In this document: positions 54,201 to 62,477 of the stretch, in pieces
Position numbering within the stretch: position 1 is the stretch's first letter
Layout of the letters: each line of letters opens with the position of its first letter
Source: an uncultured Clostridia bacterium
GTDB taxonomy: Bacteria > Bacillota > Clostridia > Christensenellales > Borkfalkiaceae
Direction of reading: 5' to 3'
Assembly (NCBI GenBank): GCA_947631925.1
Contig: CANRNE010000004.1
Location: 22,215-86,214, forward strand
DNA: 64,000 nt
Made by a program: the position numbers and the translations under genes
The notes under the pieces: model-generated
The model's database searches: none
What the model was told of the DNA's origin: nothing
The model's input: only the letters and a program-made list of their open reading frames with translations

Positions 54201-57200
54201 TTCACTCTCAACAAAGCGGCGAAATCGTACACGGAAACCAAGACTATGGTCACCGTCACGCTGCATAGCGAACACGGCGACGTCTCCGCCTTCGAGGCAA
54301 GCAACAACAAGGATGTCGAAGTCGAGCTCCCGACCCCCACGGATGCCGATTATGTCTTCCGCGGCTGGTTCTCCAACGAGAGCTGCGCCGAAGGCACCGA
54401 ACTCGATAAGAACGAGGACGGCAACTACATCTTTACGCCCACCGCCGACGTGACGATTTATGCCAAGTGGCTTGCAAGAGTCACCGTCACCGCGCACTTC
54501 AACGACGACGACACGACGGAAGACGCCGTCACAAATACGCTCGGCGTCGGCGAGACGTTCACGATCGCGCGTCCCGCGTTCGCAGGCCATCGCTTCCTCG
54601 GTTGGTTCACCGATGACACGACGTTCCAAACCACCTTCGGTACCTACGACGCCGACACGGGCATCACGACAATCGAACTCGAGGAGACAACGTACGACAT
54701 CTACGCCAATTGGGGCGATCCGTACGCTTTCAGCGGCGAATACAAGCTGTATTATTTCGGAAAAGATGGCGACCCCGGCACGGAAACGAGCAAAGACTAT
54801 TCCGTCAACATCGTTATCGAACCGGACGGCTTTATCGCGGCTACCGATGATACAGAGTACCCGTTTGACAACAACTACGGCGGTATGCGGTTCTCGAGTT
54901 ACGACGAGGGCACCGGGAAGATTGTCTACACAGTCAAGAGTAGCTACAGCGGGTCTATCAATGCTTGGTATGATGCGGAAAGCGGATACCTTGTCTTCCT
55001 CCGCACAGAAAGTTCCTTGTTAGACAATGCGAGCGTGCTCGTCCCCGTGGACGACACCGTGACGGTCACCTCTTCCTACTGGAACAGAGGCAACACGAGA
55101 GCAATCTCCTTGGCGAAGGCAGGTTCTTCCGTCGGAGTCTTTGTGGACAACGGCGAGGCGTATATCGGCGTCACCTTCACGGATATCAAGGGGACAGAGG
55201 TCGCGGCAGAGAATGCGTATAACGCAACCTTCCTCAATGTCAAGAAGGGTGATGAGGTCATCGAAAGCTATGCCTCCAATGGCACCAAACTCGTGAAGAC
55301 GGACGGCTATGAAGGAGAATATACCAAGGCGGAAGGCAGCGAATTCGACCTCGGCACACTCACCCTCAACGGTGCGGGACTCGTGACGTCGTCCGATGAA
55401 ACGAGCGGCACTTATACGCTGGTCGTCGGCAAGGACTACACCGCAGACCTCTATCTCGACAACGTGTTCTACTATCTGACCCTCACGCTCGACACGGCTA
55501 CGCACACCTATTCCGTCGTCAAACCGATGGCGACAGTCACGTACGACCTCGACGGGAAGACCGCTGCGGACTTCGAGACGACCGAACAGCGGAACCTCAA
55601 CACGCAATATGTGCTTGAAGACCCCGTCGTGGAGGGCTACATCTTCCGCGGCTGGTACACGAAGAATGACTTCTACGATTCCAGCCGTCTCAGCAAGAAC
55701 GACGAGGGCAAGTATGTGTACACGCCGAAGGAGATGAATGTCACGCTGTATGCCTACCTGCTGAAAGAGGTCACCATCACCATCCATTACGACAAAGGAG
55801 ACCTTGACGACGTGACTGTAACGCTCGGCGAGGGCGAAACAGTGGGCAATCTTGTTCGGGAAGGCTTGATTGATTGGCCCGGCGACCCTGCTGTGCAGGA
55901 TGTGGAGGGCAAGCACTATCGCTTCGACGGCTGGTTCTCCGATGCATCGTATGAGTCCGAATGGGATAATTCCCATGTAATCCGTGAGGATACCGACCTC
56001 TATGCGAAGTGGGTGGAAGTCCCCGATGTCGAATATGTCATCGCGGAGACGTATCCTTGGACGCAGGATGAGGATGCAGGCACTTGGACGAGCGGAAACA
56101 ATAAGCGAAACAGCTCCTCGTCAATTCTCACAATCAACTTCTACACGGAAGGGACGTTTAGCTTCCATTGGTTTGTCAGTTCCGAAGGCGGCTCTTGCGA
56201 TTATTTGACGATTGAGTTCACACATGACGGCTCCACAGAGACGCCTGTCGAGCAGCAAGGCGGCCATGACGGCGACGAAAAACAAGATGATTTGGAAGTG
56301 GAAGTTGTTGCAGGCGACTCCTTGAAGCTCACCTATAGAAAGGACAGCAGTAGCAACTACGGCGAGGATCTTGCGAGAATCAGCAACATCGTCTGGACCA
56401 AGGCGGCCCCGCCCGACGGGCTCGAGGGCACCTACAACGGCAACAAGGGCGAAACGGCTGCGGCGTTCACCGTCAACGGCAGAGGCAAAGTCACCGACTG
56501 GGGTGGCAGAACGGGTTTCTATACGGCGCATGAGGACAACGCAAACGTTCTCGACGTCGTCCTGTCCGCAACCGACACGGCGGTCGAAGAGCGCTGGACA
56601 GTCACCCTTGTGACCGATGGCGACACCTATACCGCAGTCATGCCCATGACGAACGTGACCTTTGTCATCGACGATAACTCGCTCACCCACGACGGAATGC
56701 CGTTCAACACGGGCGTTAATGCGACGCTTCCCGACGTGGAGAGCGACACGAAGTACGTCGAGAGCTGGTACACTTCCGCAGACCGCGGAGACGAGTCTCT
56801 CGTCGCGGACGGCCAGTTCACCCCTACGGGCGACGCGATGACCTTCTATGGGAAGGCGGCAAACAAGCTCACCGTGACCCTTCATCCGAACGGACACGGC
56901 ACGGGCGGAGACACCGTTCTCTACTTCAAGAAGGGCGCCACTCCCGACCTCACTGCAAATAAACTTGCGGACGACACGAGCGGCGACAAGACGTTCTACT
57001 TCACGGGTTGGTTCACCGAGGCGGCTTGCACGACGGCTTACGTCCCCGCTCCGCTCGAAGAGAGCATCGAACTCTATGCCGGTTGGTCGGACGCAGCGTA
57101 TACAATCGAAATTACCAATGCGGAAGGGTCCAAACAGTGGCAGTTGCAAGACGATGGGACCTATCATGTCGATGCGGGAAGCGCAGCGAAGGCATATATT

Positions 57201-57479
57201 AAGATTACATTCAAAGCGTCCGGTAGTTTCTCGTTTGATTGGACTTGCCAATATGCCGACGCGGACGACTGGGGCAACAGCTTGTTTGTGACCATTAACA
57301 AAGACCCGAAGAGTGCTTACGGCTCCGACAAAAAATTTACGGCGCAGACCGGTTCCGGCGTCGGACAGAAATTCGACGTCAAAGCGGGCGATGTGCTCTA
57401 TATTGCGTCGATGGTATATGCTGGCCCCACCTCCGGCGACTTCGCGACAGTCTCCAACTTCACCTTCGTTGCAGGCTAA
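51246..57479 (+). CDS. Giant InlB-repeat lipoprotein
   Basis: 2,077 residues; the signal ends AVVSAC. Immediately after it come three tandem repeats of 82-83 residues (WEITQEPTLTAGGKAQRSC units with DVWTKDTEHSTPATH). Then about six or seven InlB B-repeats (Listeria-Bacteroides type) occur, such as SFVGWFTDEECETEV, FRGWFSNESCAEG, FRGWYTKNDFYDS and YFTGWFTEAAC. They alternate with a 'YxGTYxxxxxxxLxLxGxGxxxxxxxxGTY' lipocalin-like module of about 100 residues. It ends in a beta-rich domain without a membrane anchor. The start was chosen from AAAAGGAG upstream of 51246. A strong terminator closes the block. Confidence 0.8.
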   Translation: MKKSKLLVIAALVSSLCASLAVVSACAPEHTHTFEGAEWTITKEPTLTTGGTAERKCTANDDGVDTKDLPALTDASVWTKDTAKSTPATHTAGGKDVYTSVYGDVEVDTPKDPNHTYDGVEWEITQEPTLTAGGKAQRSCTANDYVDKVDLPALNDTDVWTKDTEHSTPATHTAKGTDVYTSVYGKVEVETEKDPNHVYDGVEWEITQEPTLTAGGKAQRSCTANDYVDEVDIPALNNTDVWTKDTEHSTAADYNHGGSTVYTSEYGSVTVTSPKLIAPYDGKTYGSVAIEAMENGKIKNNPAITTSWTEARLTLDANGVGSGTGYPFSLNEKISIRMVNSATGAIEIDFVDGTWAEGDDGSVFTPDTPEKKETLKGYVNMTTGYIIMFEANGRIELIMPESDVATSYTEACKVSAWGTNSIDYSVALSYTVGEKTHTFFIDSDVVYFDVTFTDLDGEDVAANDCFESNALYVTTKDGEVLHSLGFDGKDMVGLDGYEGTYTLAEHDDLFLSGLGKAKLGADEGTYTDLGGGKIGLLLDKGEYYETTVDKAAKTYTAPEAIKVTVTLDYGTVLGQDNEDKEYFKNVPVDLPEPTAENNTHSFVGWFTDEECETEVTLNDDGKFVPTENTTLYAKWLANYHVSFKVEGKEGDAIDLYGRADEDIREIAMEYLKANVVEGDFIDDVYDVDGNRILDDIFFVGDSSDSTLTNVTFGDLEDRSDTLVIYAVWKVAPAYVGDFNGANLDGAADEDSVSTSYHIAISYDGKISGKYTGTVQSYNKETQLITFLSGSTTNYLFFDEETGILVTGNYYNATYTYITHDIVVFSKNNMSTFAHRAINVPNPSSPSSTSQGVYARFVEAVKADGTTVTILLYNTSIYNDITITDSLGNPLATLDAIGASKTITVTDNKTHTIILQRATAGTSLASGNTKELDAYFGTYLKDSADTLALDGAGTAKWGDRDGTYVAVSDTVVGAHFTVEEKDTYYEFTLNKAAKSYTETKTMVTVTLHSEHGDVSAFEASNNKDVEVELPTPTDADYVFRGWFSNESCAEGTELDKNEDGNYIFTPTADVTIYAKWLARVTVTAHFNDDDTTEDAVTNTLGVGETFTIARPAFAGHRFLGWFTDDTTFQTTFGTYDADTGITTIELEETTYDIYANWGDPYAFSGEYKLYYFGKDGDPGTETSKDYSVNIVIEPDGFIAATDDTEYPFDNNYGGMRFSSYDEGTGKIVYTVKSSYSGSINAWYDAESGYLVFLRTESSLLDNASVLVPVDDTVTVTSSYWNRGNTRAISLAKAGSSVGVFVDNGEAYIGVTFTDIKGTEVAAENAYNATFLNVKKGDEVIESYASNGTKLVKTDGYEGEYTKAEGSEFDLGTLTLNGAGLVTSSDETSGTYTLVVGKDYTADLYLDNVFYYLTLTLDTATHTYSVVKPMATVTYDLDGKTAADFETTEQRNLNTQYVLEDPVVEGYIFRGWYTKNDFYDSSRLSKNDEGKYVYTPKEMNVTLYAYLLKEVTITIHYDKGDLDDVTVTLGEGETVGNLVREGLIDWPGDPAVQDVEGKHYRFDGWFSDASYESEWDNSHVIREDTDLYAKWVEVPDVEYVIAETYPWTQDEDAGTWTSGNNKRNSSSSILTINFYTEGTFSFHWFVSSEGGSCDYLTIEFTHDGSTETPVEQQGGHDGDEKQDDLEVEVVAGDSLKLTYRKDSSSNYGEDLARISNIVWTKAAPPDGLEGTYNGNKGETAAAFTVNGRGKVTDWGGRTGFYTAHEDNANVLDVVLSATDTAVEERWTVTLVTDGDTYTAVMPMTNVTFVIDDNSLTHDGMPFNTGVNATLPDVESDTKYVESWYTSADRGDESLVADGQFTPTGDAMTFYGKAANKLTVTLHPNGHGTGGDTVLYFKKGATPDLTANKLADDTSGDKTFYFTGWFTEAACTTAYVPAPLEESIELYAGWSDAAYTIEITNAEGSKQWQLQDDGTYHVDAGSAAKAYIKITFKASGSFSFDWTCQYADADDWGNSLFVTINKDPKSAYGSDKKFTAQTGSGVGQKFDVKAGDVLYIASMVYAGPTSGDFATVSNFTFVAG
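51339..52060 (+). repeat. Three tandem coding repeats of 246-249 bp
   Basis: Units begin near 51339, 51588 and 51834. The second and third are almost identical at DNA level over their first 130 bases (GGCGTGGAATGGGAAATCAC block), indicating recent duplication or gene conversion. Confidence 0.9.
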
Positions 57480-57488
57480 CAGCGACAC

Positions 57489-57525
57489 AAAAAAACGGTT
57501 TGGCTTTCGCCAAACCGTTTTTTTT
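57489..57525. terminator. Terminator of the surface-protein block
   Basis: AAACGGTTTGGC pairs with GCCAAACCGTTT, with A and T tracts on both sides, so it can work on both strands. Confidence 0.92.
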
Positions 57526-57882
57526 GCCCCACCTCCCCCCTTTTGCTCCGCAAAAGGGGGGAGGAACCTTGGCGCCTCCTCCCGAGGAGGGGTAGGAATC
57601 TTGGCGCCCCCTTGAGGGGGAGCTGTCGAGCGTAGCGAGACTGAGGGGGTGGCGTTCGTCATCATGTGCCACCCCTTCCGTCACTCGCGTAGCTCGTGCC
57701 ACCCACCCCTCAAGGGGTGGGCAAGAAAGACCGAGATTTCTCGCCTGCGGCTCAGTATGACGTAATTTAGAATTCGTACCCACCCCCCTACCCCCCTCCT
57801 CGGGAGGGGGCACGCATGGCGCCTCCGTGGGAGGAGCTCCGCCGTAGGCGGTGAGGTGGGGCGTCATTCTCATTCGTCATGT
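57526..57882. repeat. Intergenic repeat mosaic
   Basis: No gene. Modules are shared with other islands: CTTGGCGCCCCCTTGAGG and GAGACTGAGGGGGTGGCG (as at 3570-3628), CACCCCTTCCGTC (as at 3381 and, inverted, at 20110), and a CCTCGGGAGGGGGCACGCATGGCGCCTCC block (as at 5730-5800). Confidence 0.85.
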
Positions 57883-57938
57883 TCCACGCAAAAAGCGCCC
57901 GTGTTGGGCGCTTTTTGCGTGGCGCAGAAGACGAGATT
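57883..57938. repeat. Exact 56-bp copy of the tRNA-Ser 3' end and terminator
   Basis: Identical to 58067-58122, offset 184 bp. It includes the last 19 bases of tRNA-Ser (with CCA) and the terminator palindrome. The following bases to 58066 do not form a tRNA. It resembles a leftover attachment-type duplication. Confidence 0.9.
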
Positions 57939-58070
57939 TTCTTCGCCCTGCGGGCTCGAAAGCTTCGTCGGCAGAGAGTGTCGGGGCGAAAAGCCGAAGC
58001 TGACGTCGTCTGACTCCTCGCGCGAACTCGTGGGGAATTCACGATTTCTGTCTACTCATTTTCTACTCCA

Positions 58071-58103
58071 CGCAAAAAGCGCCCGTGTTGGGCGCTTTTT
58101 GCG
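58071..58103. terminator. tRNA-Ser terminator
   Basis: A perfect 14-bp stem, CGCAAAAAGCGCCC/GGGCGCTTTTTGCG, directly after the tRNA 3' end on the minus strand. It may stop transcription in both directions. Confidence 0.85.
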
Positions 58104-58195
58104 TGGCGCAGAAGACGAGATTCGAACTCGTGCTACCTTTCACAGGTACTACTCCCTTAGCAGGGGAGCCCCTTGAGCCTCTTGGGTACTTCTGC
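58104..58195 (-). tRNA. tRNA-Ser (anticodon GCT)
   Basis: A 92-nt class II tRNA on the minus strand. The acceptor GCAGAAG pairs with CTTCTGC, with G and an encoded CCA. The anticodon stem CTCCC/GGGAG presents GCT. A long variable arm (TACCT...AGGTA) is present, as expected for serine tRNAs. Confidence 0.95.
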
Positions 58196-58285
58196 AACTC
58201 AACGATAACAATATAGCACAAAATGCGGCAATTGTCAAAGTTTTTTCTTCGAATCGCAAAATATTTCCGAAAAATCTAAAAAAAC

Positions 58286-58314
58286 TTGCGCGTCCGCCCC
58301 GCTTGTGTTACAAT
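58286..58314 (+). promoter_or_regulatory. ppa promoter
   Basis: TTGCGC (58286-58291) and TACAAT (58309-58314) with a 17-bp spacer. Confidence 0.75.
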
Positions 58315-58332
58315 AGAGAAAAGGAGAACACT

Positions 58333-58860
58333 ATGAATATCTGGCATGACATTTCCCCCGCGCGCATTGCGCCCGAAAAGTTCGAGGCGCTCATCGAGAT
58401 TCCCCGCGGCAGCAAGGCGAAGTACGAGCTGGACAAGGAGACGGGCATTCTCAAGCTCGACCGCGTGCTCTACACCTCCACCGTCTATCCCGCCAACTAC
58501 GGGTTTATTCCGCGCACTTACGCCGACGACGGCGACCCGCTCGACGTGCTCGTCCTCACCAACGAGGTCATCTTCCCCATGACGCTCATCGAATGTTATC
58601 CCATCGGGGTCATCAAGATGATAGACGGCGGCATGCTCGACGAGAAAATCATTGCGATTCCCTTCCGCGACCCGACTTACAACGGCTATTACGACATCGG
58701 CGAGCTGCCCAAGCACGTCTTCGACGAGATGATGCACTTCTTCGAGGTGTACAAGTCCCTCGAGCACAAGAAGACGACGGTGAAGGAGATTGCCCACCGC
58801 GTCGACGCCGTGGACATCGTCGCGAAGTGTATCGCCGCCTATCATAAAAAATTCGGCTGA
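58333..58860 (+). CDS. ppa: Inorganic pyrophosphatase, soluble family I
   Basis: A 175-residue Mg-dependent enzyme that hydrolyses pyrophosphate and pulls biosynthetic reactions forward. The catalytic signature DDGDPLDVLVL lies at 65-75. Other conserved parts are IPRGSKAKYELDKETG and VYPANYGFIP. The start is the ATG at 58333, which has AAAGGAG seven bases ahead. Its own promoter lies just upstream. It is separate from the rpsB-tsf operon, which has another promoter. Confidence 0.97.
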   Translation: MNIWHDISPARIAPEKFEALIEIPRGSKAKYELDKETGILKLDRVLYTSTVYPANYGFIPRTYADDGDPLDVLVLTNEVIFPMTLIECYPIGVIKMIDGGMLDEKIIAIPFRDPTYNGYYDIGELPKHVFDEMMHFFEVYKSLEHKKTTVKEIAHRVDAVDIVAKCIAAYHKKFG

Positions 58861-58895
58861 GCGCCAAAAAACCGCTCCGCCCGCCGCAAAACGAG

Positions 58896-58924
58896 TTGAT
58901 TTTTCCTCGCGCGCATGGTATAAT
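58896..58924 (+). promoter_or_regulatory. rpsB-tsf promoter
   Basis: TTGATT (58896-58901) and TATAAT (58919-58924) with a 17-bp spacer. Confidence 0.82.
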
Positions 58925-58930
58925 GATGTA

Positions 58931-59052
58931 GCCTGCGAAATTGCGCAGGCAAATCCACATCTTCTTTTTGCGCCGCTCTCCGTGTCCCGTAAATCTTTTC
59001 TGCGGGAAAAGGAGCGGGCCGAACGCAGGGAAGAGAGGAGCAACGGAGGAAC
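58931..59052 (+). promoter_or_regulatory. rpsB leader
   Basis: A leader of about 125 nt contains the hairpin GCCTGCG/CGCAGGC (58931-58950), followed by a pyrimidine/T-rich run. A second pairing of CCCGTAAATC with the CTGCGGG region follows. S2 leaders are often autoregulatory; here this is an inference from structure. Confidence 0.45.
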
Positions 59053-59055
59053 AAT

Positions 59056-59799
59056 ATGGCAGTCATTTCCATGAAACAGCTTCTCGAAGCGGGCGTCCAC
59101 TTCGGACACCAGACGAGAAAGTGGAACCCGAAGATGAAGAAGTACATCTTCGCCGCCCGCCACGACATCCACATCATCGACCTCGAAACGACGGCAAAGC
59201 TCATCGAAGAGGCGTATGCGTTCGTCGTGGACGCGGTCAAACAGGGCAAGAGCGTCCTCTTCGTCGGCACGAAGAAACAGGCACAGGACGCCATCAAAGA
59301 GGAAGCCGAGCGCTGCGGCCAGTTCTATGTGAACTCCCGCTGGCTGGGCGGCACGCTCACCAACTTCAAGACCATCCGCTCCCGCATCGACTATCTCGAA
59401 CGCCTCGAGAGAATGGAGGCAAGCGGCGAGTTCGACCTTCTCCCCAAGAAGGAAGTCCTCGGCCTCAAGAAAGAGATGGCGAAACTGCAGGAGAACCTCG
59501 GCGGCATCAAGAACATGCACGGCATGCCCGGCGTCATGTTTGTCGTCGACCCGCACAATGAGGACATCGCCGTCGCCGAAGCGCGCAAGACGAAGGTGCC
59601 GATTGTCGCCATCACCGACACGAACTGCGACCCCGACCTCATCGACTACGTCATCCCGGGGAACGACGACGCCATCCGCGCCATCAAGCTCATCTCCTCC
59701 GTGATTGCCAACGCAGTCATCGAGGCGACCGAGGGCGTGACGCCCGTTCCCGAGACGGAGAGCGAGCTCGAAGAGACTGCGGACGAGACCGCGGAATAA
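59056..59799 (+). CDS. rpsB: 30S ribosomal protein S2
   Basis: A 247-residue small-subunit protein. Family blocks are [27 protein letters not shown] near the start, [15 protein letters not shown] in the middle, and [32 protein letters not shown]. It has an acidic tail and a CGGAGGA ribosome site. It forms the conserved rpsB-tsf operon. Confidence 0.98.
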   Translation: MAVISMKQLLEAGVHFGHQTRKWNPKMKKYIFAARHDIHIIDLETTAKLIEEAYAFVVDAVKQGKSVLFVGTKKQAQDAIKEEAERCGQFYVNSRWLGGTLTNFKTIRSRIDYLERLERMEASGEFDLLPKKEVLGLKKEMAKLQENLGGIKNMHGMPGVMFVVDPHNEDIAVAEARKTKVPIVAITDTNCDPDLIDYVIPGNDDAIRAIKLISSVIANAVIEATEGVTPVPETESELEETADETAE

Positions 59800-59817
59800 C
59801 CCAAAAGGAGAAAGGAT

Positions 59818-60732
59818 ATGGCAGATTTTACGGCTAAGGATGTCATGAGACTGCGCGAACAGACGGGCGCCGGCATGATGGATTGCAAGCGTGCGCTCGT
59901 GGACGCCGACGGCGACTTCGAGAAGGCGGGCGAACTGCTCCGCGAACGCGGCATCGCCAAAGCGGCAAAGCGCGCTTCCAAAATCGCGGCGGAGGGCATC
60001 GTGTACGCCCTCGTCAAGGACGGCTGCGGCGTGCTCGTCGAAGTCAACTGTGAGAGCGATTTCGTCGCGAAAGGGGACAAGTTCCACGAAGTCGTGGACG
60101 TCGTCGCAAAGGCCATTTTAGCGAGCCGCCCCGCAGATGTCACCGCCCTCCTCGATTGCACCGTGGACGGCAGCAAGACGGTCGGGACGTACATCTCCGA
60201 ACAGGTCGGCATCATCGGCGAGAAGATTTCCGTGAGACGGTTCACCGTGTACGATACGGACGGCTTCGTCGAGACCTATATCCACATGGGCGGCACCATG
60301 GGCGTCATGCTCGACTTCGGCTGCCCCGCAAACGACGTCACCAAGACGCTTGCGCACGACGTCGCCCTGCACACCGCCTTCTCCAAGCCCGCCTATCTGT
60401 CGGCGGACGAGGTCTCCGCGGAGACGCTCGAAAAGGAGCGCGCCATCCTTCTTCAGGAAGTCCTCAACGAGGGCAAGCCCGAGGCCATCGCCTCCCGCAT
60501 CGTGGACGGCAAGATTAAGAAGTTCTACGAAGAGAACTGCCTGCTCGAGCAGAAGTTCGTCAAGGACGACAAAGTCACCGTAAAGCAGCTCATCGCGGCG
60601 GCAAGCAAGGAAGCGGGCGTGCCCGTAACCCTCAAGCGCTTTGTCTTCTATGTGATGGGACAGGGCATCGAGAAGAAGAGCGAGGACCTCTCCGAGGAAG
60701 TCGCCAAGCAAGTCGAAGCCATGAAGAAATAA
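59818..60732 (+). CDS. tsf: Elongation factor Ts
   Basis: A 304-residue nucleotide-exchange factor for EF-Tu. The N-terminal UBA-like domain holds VMRLREQTGAGMMDCKRAL, and the core contains CESDFVAKGDKFHEVV. Length is normal for bacterial EF-Ts. AAAGGAGAAAGG precedes the ATG, 18 nt after rpsB. A terminator shared with the convergent phosphodiesterase gene follows. Confidence 0.97.
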   Translation: MADFTAKDVMRLREQTGAGMMDCKRALVDADGDFEKAGELLRERGIAKAAKRASKIAAEGIVYALVKDGCGVLVEVNCESDFVAKGDKFHEVVDVVAKAILASRPADVTALLDCTVDGSKTVGTYISEQVGIIGEKISVRRFTVYDTDGFVETYIHMGGTMGVMLDFGCPANDVTKTLAHDVALHTAFSKPAYLSADEVSAETLEKERAILLQEVLNEGKPEAIASRIVDGKIKKFYEENCLLEQKFVKDDKVTVKQLIAAASKEAGVPVTLKRFVFYVMGQGIEKKSEDLSEEVAKQVEAMKK

Positions 60733-60739
60733 CAAAAAC

Positions 60740-60775
60740 ACCCGTCGGGACACCCTCGGCGGGTTATTTTTATTT
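60740..60775. terminator. tsf terminator
   Basis: ACCCGTCGGG and CCTCGGCGGGT form an imperfect GC stem, followed by TATTTTTATTT. Confidence 0.75.
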
Positions 60776-61882
60776 GTCGCCGATGAAGATGAGCGGCACT
60801 TCCATCTCCGCGGTGAGGGAGGTGTGATGCCCTCTGTAGCTGTGGCTCCGCGCGCTCATGCGGAACAGTTTGTCCGTCGTCCCGATGGCGATGAAATCGC
60901 CGAGCAGGCGCGCATGTTCTCCCGAAAAATTTCCGCCGAAATAGTTTTCCCGCACCAAATCCTCCGTCCTTCGGAGCAAGAAGTCCGCACCGTATTTCTC
61001 CGTAAACATCTTGGAAAACGCCGCATGTTGCCCGCGTTTTATTTTGAAGGCCGTCGCGCGCGGCTCGAGATACTGCGGCCACTCGAGCATGGAGAGAAGC
61101 TCCTCATCGCGGTAGAGCGCAATCTCCCCGCCCATGTCAATCTGTCCGTGGTCGGCAGTGACGACGAGCAGGGTGTCGGAGAGGGCGGAAAACATCATTT
61201 TTAAGCCCTCATCAAGGACATGGGTGGTGCGTTTTGCCTCATCGGAGGTCACGCCGTGGCGGTGCATGGCGGCGTCGGGCTCCCCGCAGTAGACATAGAC
61301 GAACTGCCGTCCCGCCCGCTTGCAGAGGGCAAGAATGTGCGCGTACATCTCCGCAAAGGTGCGGAAGGTGTAGCGATTTTCGTTGTCCTCATGCCAGTAT
61401 TCGGGCACGACGACGCTCGTCTGTATCCGAGCCGTCGCTCGCTTGTAAAAGGGCACAAGGGGCAAATTTTGCGTCAAAAAACCGGCTCCCACGGGCTCCC
61501 CGGTGAAGAAATCGGTCTCGGGGAAGAGCTCGACGACGCGGCGGAGCTCCTCAAAATATAAACTCCAGCCGAACCGCCCGTGCTCCATGGGGTACAGGTT
61601 GGAGAGAAGGGTCGCCGTCGCATTCGTCGTGGTGGAGGGAAAGACGGAGGTGAGCACGCGCCGAAGGTTGCTCCGCAGGAAGCTGCCCTCGTCCAAATTC
61701 GTCTGCATGGGGTGCATGCCCAGCCCGTCCAAAATCACGAAGACGACGTTTTTATAGCCCTTTTTCAGCTCATCCGCGAGCATGGGTAAGGTGGGCTTGT
61801 CGTTGGGACAGCCCAAATACTCCGCCAGCGTCGCGGAGAGATTGACGATATTGTTCGTAAAATCGGGTTTGATGAGCCGCAT
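60770..61882 (-). CDS. Type I phosphodiesterase / alkaline phosphatase-superfamily protein
   Basis: A 370-residue cytosolic-looking enzyme of the nucleotide pyrophosphatase/phosphodiesterase fold. Metal site residues include Asp52 (FVILDGLG), the nucleophile threonine in FPSTTTNATA (about residue 85), Asp/His in EPDAAMHRHG, the pair in VVTADHGQ and the C-terminal histidine in SYRGHHTSL. No signal peptide or membrane helix is seen, so it acts inside the cell. It probably hydrolyses a phosphodiester or phosphate ester; the substrate is unknown. Transcribed convergently to tsf from its own promoter. Confidence 0.85.
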   Translation of the reverse strand: MRLIKPDFTNNIVNLSATLAEYLGCPNDKPTLPMLADELKKGYKNVVFVILDGLGMHPMQTNLDEGSFLRSNLRRVLTSVFPSTTTNATATLLSNLYPMEHGRFGWSLYFEELRRVVELFPETDFFTGEPVGAGFLTQNLPLVPFYKRATARIQTSVVVPEYWHEDNENRYTFRTFAEMYAHILALCKRAGRQFVYVYCGEPDAAMHRHGVTSDEAKRTTHVLDEGLKMMFSALSDTLLVVTADHGQIDMGGEIALYRDEELLSMLEWPQYLEPRATAFKIKRGQHAAFSKMFTEKYGADFLLRRTEDLVRENYFGGNFSGEHARLLGDFIAIGTTDKLFRMSARSHSYRGHHTSLTAEMEVPLIFIGDK

Positions 61883-61909
61883 AGGGGTCCCTTTTCAGCC
61901 ATTGATTTG

Positions 61910-61939
61910 TTTATAAATTTTACAAAAATCCGCCCTCAA
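61910..61939 (-). promoter_or_regulatory. Promoter of the phosphodiesterase gene
   Basis: On the minus strand, TTGAGG (61934-61939) and TATAAA (61910-61915) with an 18-bp spacer. Confidence 0.55.
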
Positions 61940-62070
61940 ATACGCAATAATCCACACCATTCGCGCTTTTTGCAGAAATTATTTCTGTTGTTCGCGCGTT
62001 TTGCGGGAATTATCTGCACCGTTCGCACTTTTGGCATGCAATGATTCGCACCATTTGCGCCGAATGCCGA
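61932..62070. repeat. Degenerate tandem repeat, 31-32 bp period
   Basis: Units beginning near 61960, 61991, 62022 and 62054 share TTCGCGCTTTTTGCA-, TTCGCGCGTTTTGCG- and TTCGCACTTTTGGCA-type starts and a C-A-C-C-A-like end. It lies upstream of the phosphodiesterase gene. Confidence 0.6.
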
Positions 62071-62477
62071 CGGATTCTACTCTATTGTACCATAATCCCC
62101 CGCAAATGTCCAACATAATCCGCTATATTTCTCTTTTTACGCCCCCGCCCCGTCATCATGGCCAAGCGTACGCAGCGAGCGCGCGGAGAAATCCCGTTCT
62201 AATCCGTCACCCTGAGCCTGTCGAAGGGTATCCTCATTATCATGCGGATATGTCTCGGCTTACGCTCAACATGACGAAGTAGAATGACCCCCTTCCTGTC
62301 ACTTCGTGACATCCTCTTTGGGCGGCGGGGACCGCCGCAAAGCCCGTCGCGCCTGCCAGCGCTCCTGTTGCGCCGCCGCTCACAGCACCCGTGCTGTTGA
62401 GCGAGAATTGCGGCGCAACACCCCTTTTGCTCTGCAAAAAGGTGGAGGTAACGCGCCTCGCCCCCTTCCATCATCCC
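62071..62477. repeat. Intergenic repeat island
   Basis: No convincing gene. Bases 62190-62280 contain the TCCGTCACCCTGAGCCTGTCG block and a GCGGATATGTCTCGGCTTACG / CAACATGACGAAGTAGAAT block, related to modules at 5890-5960 and 3318-3370. Short frames here encode low-complexity sequence. Confidence 0.7.

Noticed and set aside
57939..58066. Possible second tRNA between the duplicated tRNA 3' ends
   Set aside because: The sequence cannot form acceptor, D or anticodon arms; only the 3' segment of tRNA-Ser is duplicated.
61932..62070. Possible CRISPR array from the 31-bp periodicity
   Set aside because: Repeats are degenerate and directly adjacent, with no unique spacers and no cas genes in the window.
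62210..62225. TGTCGAA heptamer as an additional Spo0A box
   Set aside because: It is part of the CCTGAGCCTGTCGAAGGG interspersed module also seen inverted at 5936-5958, so chance occurrence in a repeat is more likely.
62240..62437. 65-codon minus-strand frame (Gly/Ala-rich)
   Set aside because: It lies in a repeat island with no ribosome site; composition reflects the repeat.
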